Shown: positions 38,139 to 49,499 of the stretch, piece after piece
How the letters are laid out: the number at the start of each line of letters is the position of its first letter
How positions within the stretch are numbered: position 1 is the stretch's first letter
Assembly: GCA_963693365.1 (NCBI GenBank)
Contig: CAVNZM010000016.1
Location: forward strand, 1,302,001 to 1,366,000
Direction of reading: 5' to 3'
Length of the DNA: 64,000 bases
From: Amoebidium appalachense
Lineage: Eukaryota; Ichthyosporea
Position numbers and translations under genes: made by a program
Notes under the pieces: model-generated
Database searches by the model: none
Told to the model about the DNA's origin: nothing
What the model saw: the letters and a program-made list of their open reading frames with translations, nothing else

Positions 38139-39835
38139 GGTGTGTGCGTGCGCGCGCGTGTGTGTGACACTGCCTGTGTGTCAATGGAAAAAGAAAAGCT
38201 ATTATCGGTAACTAGTTTGTGGTGTGCCGTTGGCAGGAATCGATCGATCAATGATCGATGTGAATTGGCGCGACCTCAGTGAATTTCGTGCACGGTATGC
38301 TACATAAGGCTTTTGCGCGTGTTTTTTATATGTTATAGGCTACAAAAAAAAGTGAAAGAACCTAAGTATGCAGGATATGTTTGTCCCGGATTGTTATTGG
38401 GCAAAGAATTGGCATGCAGTGATGCTGATGGGTGTGACGATGACAACAGGTGTTTATATTCTCCGCCGTTGAACACACTAAACTATAAAGGTTCCTACAC
38501 AAACTTGACTAGACCTTTAGCAACCTTGAAAAAGCCTCCAAAAAAATTGAACTCACCGCACAATTTGAAATGAATTTCGGTGTCAACCCTAGCCTACAGT
38601 CCTTCAAACTCGCGGCTAACACCATACCATCTCCGTTTTTGTAAGGCCGTGTGTCCCCCGGGAATCCCCAAACACTCCTGTATGTGTGGGGCGAACTGTA
38701 TGGGCATAAACAGGAAATCACAATTTTCAAGTTCTGGAAATCAAATGGGGAATTGGGGATCCATGCATTCAATTACAGAAATAGGACTTGACGTTGTCCT
38801 ATATAGACTAGCAGGCCAAAAAAATACAACTCATACAAAGTTTTTAATCTTGACTTAGTGAAGAGGTCCCATTTGACTATTTCCCTTGGAAGTTGGCGAT
38901 TAATTACGGAGAAATGATTGGGGTTTCCACATGCAGCGAGTTTAGTTCCCACACCCCGCAGGCCGGTTCGAGGGGTTTCGCAGTGATGCAATTTTATCCA
39001 ATCAACGTGAACTCATGCATTCCAATTGAATGCGTTTTACACCAATCAAAACTTTATGTGATAGATTGGCCCACGCATGTTCATTACGATCCTCGTGGAC
39101 AGGTTGCTGTGTGGCAACTGTGACAGGCAACGGACTCACAGCCGCACGTTTATCCGAAGCTTTGTGATCACATGCGCCACTTAATTGCATTGATATAAGG
39201 CCTCCCCACCTCTCCTCTCCTTTTCCTTCTGCCCTTCCTTCTCTCTCACTTTTTTCCTGGGCACAACTACGTAGATACATTTGTGCATGTGACTTTGGAC
39301 TGCCACTTACTTGCAATTGTTAATATTGATGTACATAATCACAAAATGTTCACATAATACAACAAAGGGAAAAAAATCCTACACGACACTAGACCTGATG
39401 CAAGCAGACATTGTGAAATAATAAGCCCTATGTCTCGTTCTATATACTAGTATAATATGTATCCAATCGCCCGCCTGCCTGACCGCCCTATTATCACATC
39501 GTCAATAGATAATGGGTTCTGCTGACACCTACTAATATTTATTGCCTTCCTGTAGAACTGGTATTTCTCTAGCTGATGGCATTATTGACACCAATTAAAA
39601 AGGTCATGTATTACCAAGTGTAGAATGATAAACCACCCATTACCGCAGCAGACACATGTGTACACGAGACATTCACAGCAGACACCTATTATATATAGTA
39701 AACAGATAGCTTGTCAGACAATTACAACATCCTTGATTCTATACTCAATTGTAACACACGTGACTCATGATGCCCTATTACTTTTATGATATGTATGTAT
39801 TAATTGTTTCAGAAAGCTGACCCAACCACGAAACT
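38139..39835. other. Region upstream of the GT47 gene; weak exon-like segment only
   Basis: 38336-38448 (plus) is open, preceded by TTATAG and followed by CAG/GTGTTT. It reads KVKEPKYAGYVCPGLLLG and a Cys/Asp-rich piece; no family recognised. The remainder to 39835 has no convincing ORF or repeat. Confidence 0.3.
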
Positions 39836-39840
39836 CTAAC

Positions 39841-40026
<186 letters not shown>

Positions 40027-40094
40027 CACCAGCTGATACCGAGTGTTTCAGGAAAGCCTGTTAAAAAAAAAGGAAAAATAACTAAATAATTTCA

Positions 40095-40300
40095 AGTCTT
40101 CTTATGACACGGTGTTTCATAGAGTAGGGAAGCAGTTATATTTGAGTCACCCGACCTTCATGTAGCATAAGGTACCTGATCTCGATATAACGCTGATGGG
40201 GTACTGCAAGCAAAACATCCCCATACCTGAGACTGGTCTCGCTGCGCCTCGAGTAAACAGCATAAACCCCAAACGATATAAAAAAGTTTAATTAATGATG
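40095..40300 (-). repeat. Dispersed repeat, inverted copy of 6225-6430
   Basis: On the minus strand: GTTTACTCGAGGCGCAGCGAG, ACCAGTCTCAGGTATGGGGA. Confidence 0.55.
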
Positions 40301-40311
40301 AGACCTCCCCC

Positions 40312-40410
40312 TTCCCCCCCCCCCCCCCCCCCCCCTCCCCCCCCCCCCCCCACACACACACACAAAATAAGACCCTCCCCACCTCTCCCCTAACACCTAA
40401 CCCCCAACCC

Positions 40411-40458
<48 letters not shown>

Positions 40459-40469
40459 AAAAAAAAAAT
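40312..40469 (+). repeat. Poly-C runs and A-run
   Basis: C-runs 40316-40350 and 40410-40448, then A-run 40450-40468. Confidence 0.95.
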
Positions 40470-41246
40470 CCCAAACCCCAATAAATCCACACCATCCGTC
40501 CGCACGGCCGTGAGGCCCAGGTCTGAATTCAACGTTAAAAAGGGGCAGTTCACTAAACGGTACTGTAACCATAGATATGCCACCCCTAGTAACACCAGAT
40601 CTTTTTGCAGTGATAATGATATGTTGGGGACTCAACTTTCTAGGTTAGCCTCATCATCGCAAAGTTTTCTTCGCAGCGACTGTCACAAAAAAAATCAATT
40701 ATGCGCTTTCACTGGCGCACACTTGCGACATGCACAAATAATCGCATCGCACAACGGTGATACCGAACAAATATAGTTAAAAAAGCCTAAAATGATACAT
40801 GCTGGTCACGGGCGGAATTCGAAAACAGCCCATGTCCAAAGAAGAAGAGCACAATGTCAATATGGGTGGCTCCAGATGCGCGTGTCAAAGTTTGAAGCGT
40901 GTCTTTGTGTAGATGTCTGCCCGCAGCCTACAGTACATACTATGATACGGCGTTCGTGATATTTTGGGGCTCCAGTTACCGTATGGCATATGCATGTGTA
41001 TTATTTCCGTATTTAGTAGTGGTTTTTTCTCGTGAGGAAAGTTTTTCTCCAGAAGTTGCTTACTCTCCGAGTTCTCCCCCCCCCCCCCCCCCCCCCCCGC
41101 CCTTTCCTTGCCCCAAAAGCCTTTGCTTGTGGTTGTGCGTGCGCGTGCGCGTGCGCAACGCTGTGCGCATTCGTGCTTGTGTGCGTGTGTGCGTGTGCAT
41201 TGTGCGGGTCCTCACCCTCCTTACCTTCTTTCACCACCCCTTTGAA

Positions 41247-41330
<84 letters not shown>

Positions 41331-41865
41331 CAACGGGAGGGAAGGGGGGGGGGGGAGGGATGAGGCCCCGTGGGTGAGGGGGAACGGGCAGTATGAAACA
41401 ATAGGTACAGGCCGTTGAAGATGTAAAAGAAACACAACGGGATCGAATGACTGGCAAGTCTTAGACCGGATATTACGATTCAAAAAAGGGACCAGGCAGG
41501 GCGGTGTGCAATTATGGGGGGCGCTTGCACGGGGAAACCCTAGGGGGGGGGGGGGGGGGGAAGGGGGGAGGGGGGGGGAGGGGGGGTTAGGGGACCGATC
41601 AGGCAAAAAGTTAAATTTTTATATGTACTCCTACAATCCAATAAACCTGCATCTCTCCTTGCCTGTAAACTTTCTCATTCAGCAATACCGTTACACAGAC
41701 ATTCAATCAGATTCTCAGTATATCTCTGCCCACACTGAAACGTTTGTAAAGGTTTAGGGACCCAGTGCAGATAGTTGCACCGGCTAGAAAGGTCCAGGTT
41801 TCCAATGGTCGGAAAAAACATTTAGACTTTCTCAAAGATACGTAGCCTTAATAATATGTCGTGGG
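40470..41865. repeat. No gene; poly-C, (TG)n and poly-G tracts
   Basis: Poly-C 41077-41100, TG-rich 41130-41330 with a pure (TG)n at 41251-41330, G-runs 41346-41356 and 41544-41587. Unique sequence at 40470-41070 has no recognised coding content. Confidence 0.6.
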
Positions 41866-41935
41866 GGGCGGGTTGGTGCAATGGTAAGATCTCTGCGTGT
41901 CAAGCTCCGAGTCGCAGGATCGATCCTGGTATATG
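41866..41935 (+). mobile_element. SINE tRNA-like head fused to a LINE tail
   Basis: GGGTTGGTGCAATGGTAAG (A box) and GGATCGATCCTGG (B box) match the SINE at 1106-1696. Directly after CCTGGT the sequence switches to the LINE 3' region (TATGGCGGATACGGTT). Confidence 0.75.
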
Positions 41936-42368
41936 GCGGATACGGTTAGAGAGTCTCGTTCATACATAGATTCGTTTATTCGTAATGTGGTGTGGTGTAA
42001 AAACGCAAAGATGATTATGGCTTGGCGGTGTAATTGGTTTCTGGTGTCTCCTGATCGTATGTGTAATATGTGTGGGGGGCGGTTTACTCGCGGATGCATA
42101 TCTATCAATAAGTGTTACCTGTCAGCTAACGTAATAGAACCGGAGGTTATTGGCGGTCTTATTCTCTTTTCTCCCTATCTTCCTCAATATATCCGTATTA
42201 AAATGACTATCCTAGATTACCTTATTAATGCTGCACCGTTATATGATATTGTTATACGGTGCCTTAACTTTCTTTCGGAGCTACCGATGCTAGCCTCTGC
42301 TTACCCATAATATGTAATAGGGGTGTCCCATACTACGGTGGCGCTAATTGTTGCCTAGCATGTAAAAT
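41936..42368 (+). mobile_element. LINE 3'-end fragment attached to the SINE head
   Basis: Over 90% similar by eye to 31990-32415. The frame contains SFIRNVVWCKNAKMIMAWRC and CNMCGG, and the LINE end CCTAGCATGTA is retained, followed by AAATTATA. Confidence 0.7.
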
Positions 42369-42494
42369 TATATAAGTCTAATCACACATGTTATTCTAAG
42401 TGTAGCCTAAGTGTGTTACCGTCCAATGAACACGTATTAAGTAACACAAATCTACCTAACATATATTAGTAGAAAAGAAATACGATTATACACA

Positions 42495-42856
42495 TGAAGA
42501 CAAGGAGAGAAAGAAAAGAAAGTAAGGAAGGAGAAAGAGAAAGGAAAAGAGAGCACAGATCAACAAACAAGATAGTAATAGCATAACTATAACCAGAGAT
42601 ATTTATGTACACACAAACATGTACACGTCTCTCCCTGAGTGGGTGGATCCGTGTACACACATATAAATATTCTAATCGATATCACAATACACGATTGGAG
42701 CCGATACAACACGATTACAAGTATTATAAAGCATATCGGAGATCGATGCTACACTTTACATAATAGGAGTGTGGCATGTACACTAAGCATATGAACTCGG
42801 AAACATAACACAAACTGAGAAGATCTTACCATATGTAAATATTACGTATTACAACA
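42495..42856 (-). repeat. Copia-2 3' LTR (approximate)
   Basis: Starts (minus strand) TGTTGTAATACG right after AAGTGGGGA, a polypurine tract. It shares ACATGTACACGTCTCTCCCT, GAGCCGATACAACACGAT and CAACTGAGAAGATC-type blocks with 59495-59779. The far end is uncertain. Confidence 0.6.
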
Positions 42857-43331
42857 TCCCCACTTAAGACTTTGAAGTTTGTGTTATCATATCCCCACTG
42901 AACTAGTGAAATCTCCCCACTTGAGAACAGAAACGGAAAAAAAAAAATAAAAGTGTGTACTTTTCCCGGGGGGAGGGGGGGAGGGGGGGGAAGGGGGGGG
43001 GGGGGGGGGAAGGGGGGGGGGGGGGGGAGGGGGGGGGGGGGGAGGGGGGGGGGATGGGGGGGAACCGGGGCAAAAACAACGAATATGTATAACGTTTATA
43101 GTCGGGGTTAGACTAACTGGGTTTGAAACCAGTGAAAGATAGAGTAGAATCGCGGTACAGGTCAAACCATATATAAAAACCCTAAGTGGGCATACCCACA
43201 AAGGCAATATACATATGAAATAATGATGGTGGTAAAGTAAGTAGTAATCATTCCGGCCGGGAGGCAGTGTTGATGCATCTGCTGTCCAGGGCCCCAGCCG
43301 TAGTAGAAAACCACTCGTGAAGTAAGACGGG
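42857..43331 (-). other. Copia-2 3' untranslated region with C-runs (sense)
   Basis: Several AAGTGGGGA-type purine tracts (minus strand) at 42857-42920 and dense plus-strand G-runs at 42970-43064. Confidence 0.55.
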
Positions 43332-46300
43332 TCAATCGACAATGTCCGGCACACAAAGTCGGGCACGATGGGTGACGTGACTCGGGCCGGGGAGGGGTTT
43401 GGTGAGGATGTCGGCCAAGTTGTGAGCTGACTCGACGTAGTGGACAACAACATCCCCACTGGCAATGTAGTCTTTGGTGTTATGGTACCGGACAGCAATG
43501 TGTTTGGTACGGTGCGTGATGCCGGTGGAGTTGACGATGGCAATGGTCGACTGGTTGTCACAATACACCAGAGTCGGAGCAAGCATGGGGCAGCCGAGTT
43601 CCTTGAAGAGGTCACGGACCCAAGCAACTTCCTGGGTGCCAGCATTGAGAGCAATCAGCTCAGCTTCGGTGGTGCTGGTGGCCGTGATGGGCTGGAGCTT
43701 GGAGTACCAGATGATGGGCATACCAGCAAACTCGATGATGTAGCCGGTGGTAGACTTCTTGCTGTCGGCACAACCAGCAAAGTCAGCATCCGTGTAGCAC
43801 TCGAGTATGGGGGGCTTGGTGGCCGAGTACTTGTAGTCAATGCCAAGGTCAATGGTGCCGAGCAGGTAGTACCGGGCCACGCGACGGAGAAGGTCCCAGT
43901 GAGTCTTGCCGGGGTTGGTGCTGAACCGACCAAGGAAGCCGATGGCATAGGCAATGTCGGGAGGTGTGCACTGTGCCACCCAGAGAAGACGGCCAAGTAA
44001 CTCACGGTAGGGCACGGTGAACGGTTGGGGGGGGGCAGTCAGCCAGGGAGACGGTGGTGCCTGCAGGGATGGGGGTAGACTTGGACTTGGCATCGGTGAG
44101 GTTGAAGTCGTGGATGATATCCATGATGTAAGACCTCTGGTGCATGTGGGGGTGATGGGGATCGGAGTGATTAAAATCAACACCGAGCATACGGTCAAAT
44201 GGACTCATACGACAGCTGGCCATCTTGCTGATGTGGGCAGCCAGGTCACTGGCAGCAGTAGAACCCCGGGTGTTGGTGATGGTGGAGTCGTCGACGTAGT
44301 TACCAGCCCGAACCACATCGTTGTTGGGGAAGAACCGGAGGTAGATGCACGTGTCAGTCTTACTGTACGGGTCAGGCCATGGGCAAGAAGAATGCCGTCG
44401 AGGAAGTCACGGTCGTACCAAGCCTTGGAGGTTTGCTTGAGGCCATACAGGGCTTTCTTGAGTCTCCAGGCCTTGCCAAGGGTGGCCATGGTGATGAATC
44501 CCGGGGGTTGTTTCATGTAGATGGTCTCGGTGAGTGGGCTGTTGAGAAAGGCCGTAGACACGTCGAGTTGATGGATGTCATGACCTTCAACAACGGCCAG
44601 ACTCTAGGATAGCACGGAGAGCAGCCGGACGGATGACAGGGCTCTCAATCAACTCATAGTCAACACCGTATTGCTGACTGAAGCCTTGAGCAACACCACG
44701 GGCCTTGATCTTGGTGTCACCAGCCGAGTTGAGAGTTTTCTCAGAGACAATCCACTTGAAGCCGACGATGTTAGCACCAGGGGGAGGGTCAACGAGTTCA
44801 AAGATGTCTTTGTCGACGAAGGCTTGATACTCAGCAGTGAGGGCTGACTTGACCTGGTCACCATTGGGTCCGGAACACAGTTGACGGACAAGTTTGGGTA
44901 GTTGGTCGATGTTGATGGGGGGACCGGGGGGAACAGGCAGGGTGGTGGTGGCTTGAAGTCCAACCTTGCCTTGTAGACGGGCAGAACGACGGGGTGCAGG
45001 AACCGGGGGGGGTGGAGACTGGGGGGGGGGAACTTGGAAGTTCGGAATTGCAGGGGGGGCAACCTCAGGGCTTGACGGGGCCTAGTGGAAGTTGTCGGGG
45101 GAGCCGGGTCGGATGGGGGTGACGTTGCCAGGGGCAGGATGAATGTCGGCAGGCTCAGGCTGGACGGGCACGGGAGCAGGGGGGCCGGTGGGGGGGGGGT
45201 GTCGGTGGAACGACGACGGCAGGAGGGGGGCCAGAGTACACCAGACAAACATCATCTTCAGTGTCAACGATGGGGGGTGGGGTGGTCGAGGTGGCAGTGG
45301 TGTCGGGGGTCGGAAGTGTTGATGAGATTTCGGACGGGAGATAAGCTGATTCGTCGAAAATCACATCACGGAAGAGGCCGACACGATGGGTGGTGGGGTT
45401 GAAGATCCGGTGGCAGTGTGATTGAAGATCATAGCCGATATACATGCCGAGTTTGACAGTGGGGGCCAGTTTGTTCCTTTTAGAGGCTGGCACATGAGTG
45501 TAGGCAGGGCAACCGAACACTTTGAGCTCGGATATGTCGGGCTTGACACCGTAGAAAACCTCGAATGGAGTACGACCATTGGCAGCCGTGGACGGGGTGA
45601 CGTTGATGATGTAGGCAGCATGTTGGAGGGCCTCAGCCCACAGTTTGGGGGACAGAGACTGATCTTGGACTTGATGGAGGAGGCAACGAACAATCTCTTG
45701 GAGGAACCGCATACGACGTTCAACATAGCCGTTCAGTTGAGGGCAGTCCACCGGAGCATAACTGGCCTTGATGCCCTGGGAGAGGCAAAAAGCACGGGTA
45801 GCCTGGGAGGTGAACTCAGAGCCGGAGTCGAAGTGGTAGACACCAACTTTGGAGGGGGCATGGGTAGCAACGAGGTTGGTGTGAGCTGTGAGAATGTCCA
45901 GGGTGGTTGTACGGTCGGCCATCGGGTAGATCTTGACGAGTCCGGAGGCACGGCAGACAGTGACGAGAGCAACCTTGGAACCTCCGTACGATGTTGTGGT
46001 AGGCTCAAAAAAATCCCAATGCCATTCATGACCGGGGGTGTTGGAGTGAGGACGGTCACTCTTGAACGGAGCCTTGGTGGTTTTACCCATAATGCAGCCA
46101 TGACAATCAGGAACATCACAGTCGAGGACAGACGAGGGGAGACCAATAACAAGGTCGTGTTTCACCATGTCCTTGATGCTGGTCATAGCACGGTGCCCCA
46201 GACGATGGTGCCAGATGGATGGGTTAACACTGGTAGTGGCAGCCAGAGCCACAGGACGAGTGGGTGGTTGAATGGTGTAGTCCTTGAAGTAATACAGACC

Positions 46301-47480
46301 GTTGTGTAGACGGAGGTTGACGAGATGACGGCCGGTGAGTCGGTCGAAGAGGAATGACGGAGTGGAGGCATCATTCAAATCACCCTTGATGTATTCGGAG
46401 GAAGAGATGTTGAAGAGGAAGGCTTGGCCAGACGGGGTGTAGTAGGCCTCAATGGTAAGGGTGGCAGTGCCATGGTCGGTGGTGGTGTTGATGACGATAT
46501 GGCCGGTGTGGGTGGCCAAGACGGGGTTCCCATTGAAGGCAGCAACGGGAGTCGGTGTCGGAAGGGGAGTGAGGTCATGGAAGAACTCACGGTTGGGGCA
46601 GACAGTCATGTTGCACCCGGAATCCCAGGCAGGGTCGGAGGACACGGGGACGGAGCTAGCATTGTATGCAGAGAAAGCAAAGGAGACAGATTTCTCACTG
46701 CCTTGACGGGAACGGTTGTGTCTGGACATACGGCATTTCGGCTCGGGGCAATTGATGATCTTGTGATCAGGCTCGTGGCAGTAGGAGCATGCATTCACGG
46801 ACGGGATGTTAGAACGAGCCGGGGAATCAGAACGACGGGAACCCGAGAAACGGGAACGACTGGGGGAACGAGACGTGGACCGGAAGGCATGCCGGTGGGG
46901 GGAACGGGATCGGGTGTGCTGACGGGAGAGACGAGTTCGGAGGTCCGTGCCAGGGGTACGGTCAAGTCGGTTGCGTAAGGGCACGGCGAGGAAGATCACG
47001 GGGGGGAGCACTGGCATTTAATGCCATGCTGGACTTGGAGGCACGGTGGGCACGGTTGCTCCGGAGTTGCATCTTGAGGTCTTGACGTAGCTCGATGCCC
47101 TTGACGTGGTTGTGGAGGGACTCGAAGTCGGGGAATAGCTTATCACCGAAGTGATAGTCTTCGATAAGACGGATGAACTCAGGGGTGAGGTCGTCTCTGG
47201 TGGTGAGTTCATTGAAGAACTTCTCAGCTAGACGAGTGAAGTGAATGGACTCATCTTGGAGGGACTGGAGCTGGTTCACGATGGTCTGCAGACGGCTCAG
47301 GTAGGTGGTGAATGATTCACCGGGCTGAAGGGCACAGGCATCCCACTGACGGTGAAGGATGCGGATCTGATCGGGTTTGCCTTGGAGGTAGTGTTGACGG
47401 AATTTCCACATGGCCCGTTCAGGGTCCATGCCAATGCGGTACTGGGCAACGGTGGTGAGCACGGAAGGGTCGATGTTCTG
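43332..47480 (-). pseudogene. Copia-2 gag-pol, decayed by multiple frameshifts
   Basis: Minus-strand pieces in Copia order. Gag (47480-46962: PERAMWKFRQHYLQG, FTTYLSRLQTIVNQL). RS-like Arg/Ser region and CCHC knuckle CSYCHEPDHKIINC. Protease AWDSGCNMTVC. Integrase (IWHHRLGHRAMTS, CDVPDCHGC, WHWDFFEP, FDSGSEF, NGYVERRMRF). RT start (GFKWIVSEKTLNSAGDTKIK, GVAQGFSQQYGVDYELIES), RT middle (HQLDVSTAFLNSPLTETIY, ALYGLKQTSKAWYD), YVDD in NYVDDSTIT, and RNase H (CYTDADFAGCADSKKSTTG, STTEAELIALNAG, YCDNQSTIAIVN). Frame changes fall at about 47005, 45190, 44600, 44400 and 44030; several coincide with C/G runs of 7 or more. The 5' end is cut by the element beginning at 47485. Confidence 0.85.
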
Positions 47481-47484
47481 AATA

Positions 47485-47835
47485 AGGTTTTATTTGTGGA
47501 AATTATTGACATAAATATTTTTCTGGGTAAACACGTAGGATGGGTGTTCGATACCAACATAACCATGTAGGCTTCATTTCGTGTTTTAGCAGTTAGCGGT
47601 TGGCTGCCCGCACACGGGCACCTATTAGCCAGTCAAAACATCAGATACCACAGATCACTAGACCGAGTTATGATTGGCTCGGATCAGATTTCACATATCA
47701 CTAGATCGATTTTTGATTGGTTCAGATCGGTAGGCTTAGGTATATAAGCACGACAGTTTTTAGCAGATCAGCAAGCTACAAACACATCTTCTGTGTTTAG
47801 CATCCACAGCCTTACAGCTATATATTCCTTTTCAC
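47485..47835 (+). repeat. Direct repeat A1 of the tyrosine-recombinase element
   Basis: 351 bp. Contains GTATATAAGCACGACAG (TATA-like, about 47739) and two related units, CACTAGACCGAGTTATGATTGG and CACTAGATCGATTTTTGATTGG. Confidence 0.88.
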
Positions 47836-47874
47836 TCCTTTTCATTCTCCCTATCTTTCCCTACGCCGGTCAGC

Positions 47875-49044
47875 ATGCCGCCGAAAAAGCGCCAGGCCTC
47901 AGCCGCCGCCCCTGCCGCGGCACCTAAGCGCCTGACCCGCAGCGACCTCCGCCACAGGCTGACCAACGCTCCCGCGGACACTGACGCGCCTCCAGCGGCC
48001 CATACCACCACGGACCCGGACCCGCCGGCTACTCTCCCCTCCACCCCTGAAGTCCCCCCTCAGGCCCCGCCGTCCCCGCAGATGACTTCTCAAGACGCCG
48101 TCCTGGCCGCCCTCACCGCCATCAGCACCCAGATGGCTGGCGTCCTGGCTGCTCTCACCAACCGCGACCCTCCCGCGCCCCCCGCCGCGCCCTCCACACC
48201 CGGGGAGGTTTCCCCGGGGCTGCATCTCGGCCCTGACCTTGACCTGCCTGCCCTGCCCGCGCCCCCCATCACAGGTGAGAACACTGGCGACATTCAGCCG
48301 GGCACACTCCCGCTTCCCCCCGCGGATGTGCTGGCAGATTTGCGCGCCAATCGTTTCGTCGACCTGTATAAGTTCACCCCCGCCGCCCTCCTGGCCCCAT
48401 CCAAGAAAGGTCAGCATCTGCGCATGGCCGACGACGGCAGCATCGAGACTTTTCGCCAAGACAAACCCGTTCCCCTGCGTTCACTCGTCATTTGGATCCA
48501 AGCTTGGACCCATTACATGGCCGCCAAGCACCACCTCGGCCTTCCCACGGACAAAGACGTACTTTGGACTCAGCACATCACTCGCCTCAGCACCCGATAC
48601 CCGTGGGCCCAGATCCACAACTATGACGTATACGCCCGCACCGTGGCCCACCAGCAGGGTCGGGCTCCGATCGAGTGCCCCAACCTGCTCGCCCAACTCC
48701 ACCAGGATCTCCTCCTGCCACCCACCCTGCTCATCCAGGACGCATGTCAGCGCTGTGGCTTCCCCGACCACCCCAGCGCGGCCTGCCCCATGTACCCCAA
48801 GCCCGGCTGTGGTCTTGACGGCTTTAAGCCGCCCCACAAGCCCGGCGGGGGTCACACCCCTAACCGCCCTGGCCCGCAACCCGGCCCGGCCAAACCGGCC
48901 CGACCCGTGGATCTACCCGCGACGCACTGCAGGAATTTCCACATTAACGGTCGGTCCTGCGCTAAGCAGCCCTGCCCCTTCTCCCACGTGTGCCCGCTCT
49001 GCTCTGGCACACACCCCCGCAAAGACTGCAAGCACAATGCCTAG
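47875..49044 (+). CDS. gag: Gag-like protein of the tyrosine-recombinase element
   Basis: 389 codons, ATG 40 bases after repeat A1. N-terminus basic then Pro/Ala-rich (MPPKKRQASAAAPA). Central helical part (ADVLADLRANRFVDLYKF, LRSLVIWIQAWTHYMAAKHH) resembles the capsid-like region of DIRS-order Gags. C-terminal zinc modules: CQRCGFPDHPSAAC, then a CCCH-type CRNFHINGRSCAKQPC...H and CPLCSGTHPRKDC. Such proteins package element RNA. TAG at 49042-49044; the pol frame starts about 450 bases later. Confidence 0.8.
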   Translation: MPPKKRQASAAAPAAAPKRLTRSDLRHRLTNAPADTDAPPAAHTTTDPDPPATLPSTPEVPPQAPPSPQMTSQDAVLAALTAISTQMAGVLAALTNRDPPAPPAAPSTPGEVSPGLHLGPDLDLPALPAPPITGENTGDIQPGTLPLPPADVLADLRANRFVDLYKFTPAALLAPSKKGQHLRMADDGSIETFRQDKPVPLRSLVIWIQAWTHYMAAKHHLGLPTDKDVLWTQHITRLSTRYPWAQIHNYDVYARTVAHQQGRAPIECPNLLAQLHQDLLLPPTLLIQDACQRCGFPDHPSAACPMYPKPGCGLDGFKPPHKPGGGHTPNRPGPQPGPAKPARPVDLPATHCRNFHINGRSCAKQPCPFSHVCPLCSGTHPRKDCKHNA

Positions 49045-49440
49045 TCTACGCGCACACCCACACACACAGCTAGAACATAGGGGTTCGGAGCTAGGACACA
49101 CGAGTACAGGGAAACGGAGCTCGGGAGAACGGGCCAATAGGGCTGAGTACAAAATTTCGCAGGCCAACTACGGCGCCCGCGCGCGTCAAGAATAAATGTC
49201 CCTATACAAAGACGTTTATTCTGGCCACTGCACATAATTTTACTCCCCCCCCCCCCCATCCCACGAGCCTCCCCCCCCTTACACTCACCTAGCACTCCCT
49301 CCCCCCCCCCTTTCTTCTACCGCTGTGTCCGCCCACACCCCCGCGTGCTCGGGCACATTCCCCTGCACAGGGCCCCGCTGCCCTCCCTGCCAACCCTCAC
49401 TTGGGCCAAGCTGCCCTACTCTAACCCCCCGGGGCCCTGC

Positions 49441-49497
49441 TGCCCCCCCCCCCCCCCCCCCCCCCAACACCCCCCCCCCCCCCCCCCCCCCCCCCGC
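49441..49497 (+). repeat. Poly-C tracts in the 5' part of pol
   Basis: Two runs of over 20 C separated by AACA. Any length change shifts the frame of the N-terminal Pol extension. Confidence 0.95.
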
Positions 49498-49499
49498 TG

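Noticed and set aside
41866-41935. Functional tRNA gene
   Set aside because: A and B boxes are present, but the same head starts the SINE at 1106-1696 and the 3' end runs into LINE sequence without an acceptor stem.
44649-45248. Minus-strand 199-codon Pro/Ser/Thr-rich ORF
   Set aside because: Wrong frame of the Copia-2 RT region; the adjacent frame contains GFKWIVSEKTLNSAGD and related RT motifs.
48239-49195. 318-codon plus-strand ORF overlapping gag
   Set aside because: Out-of-frame shadow of the Gag ORF at 47875-49044, which has zinc-binding motifs.
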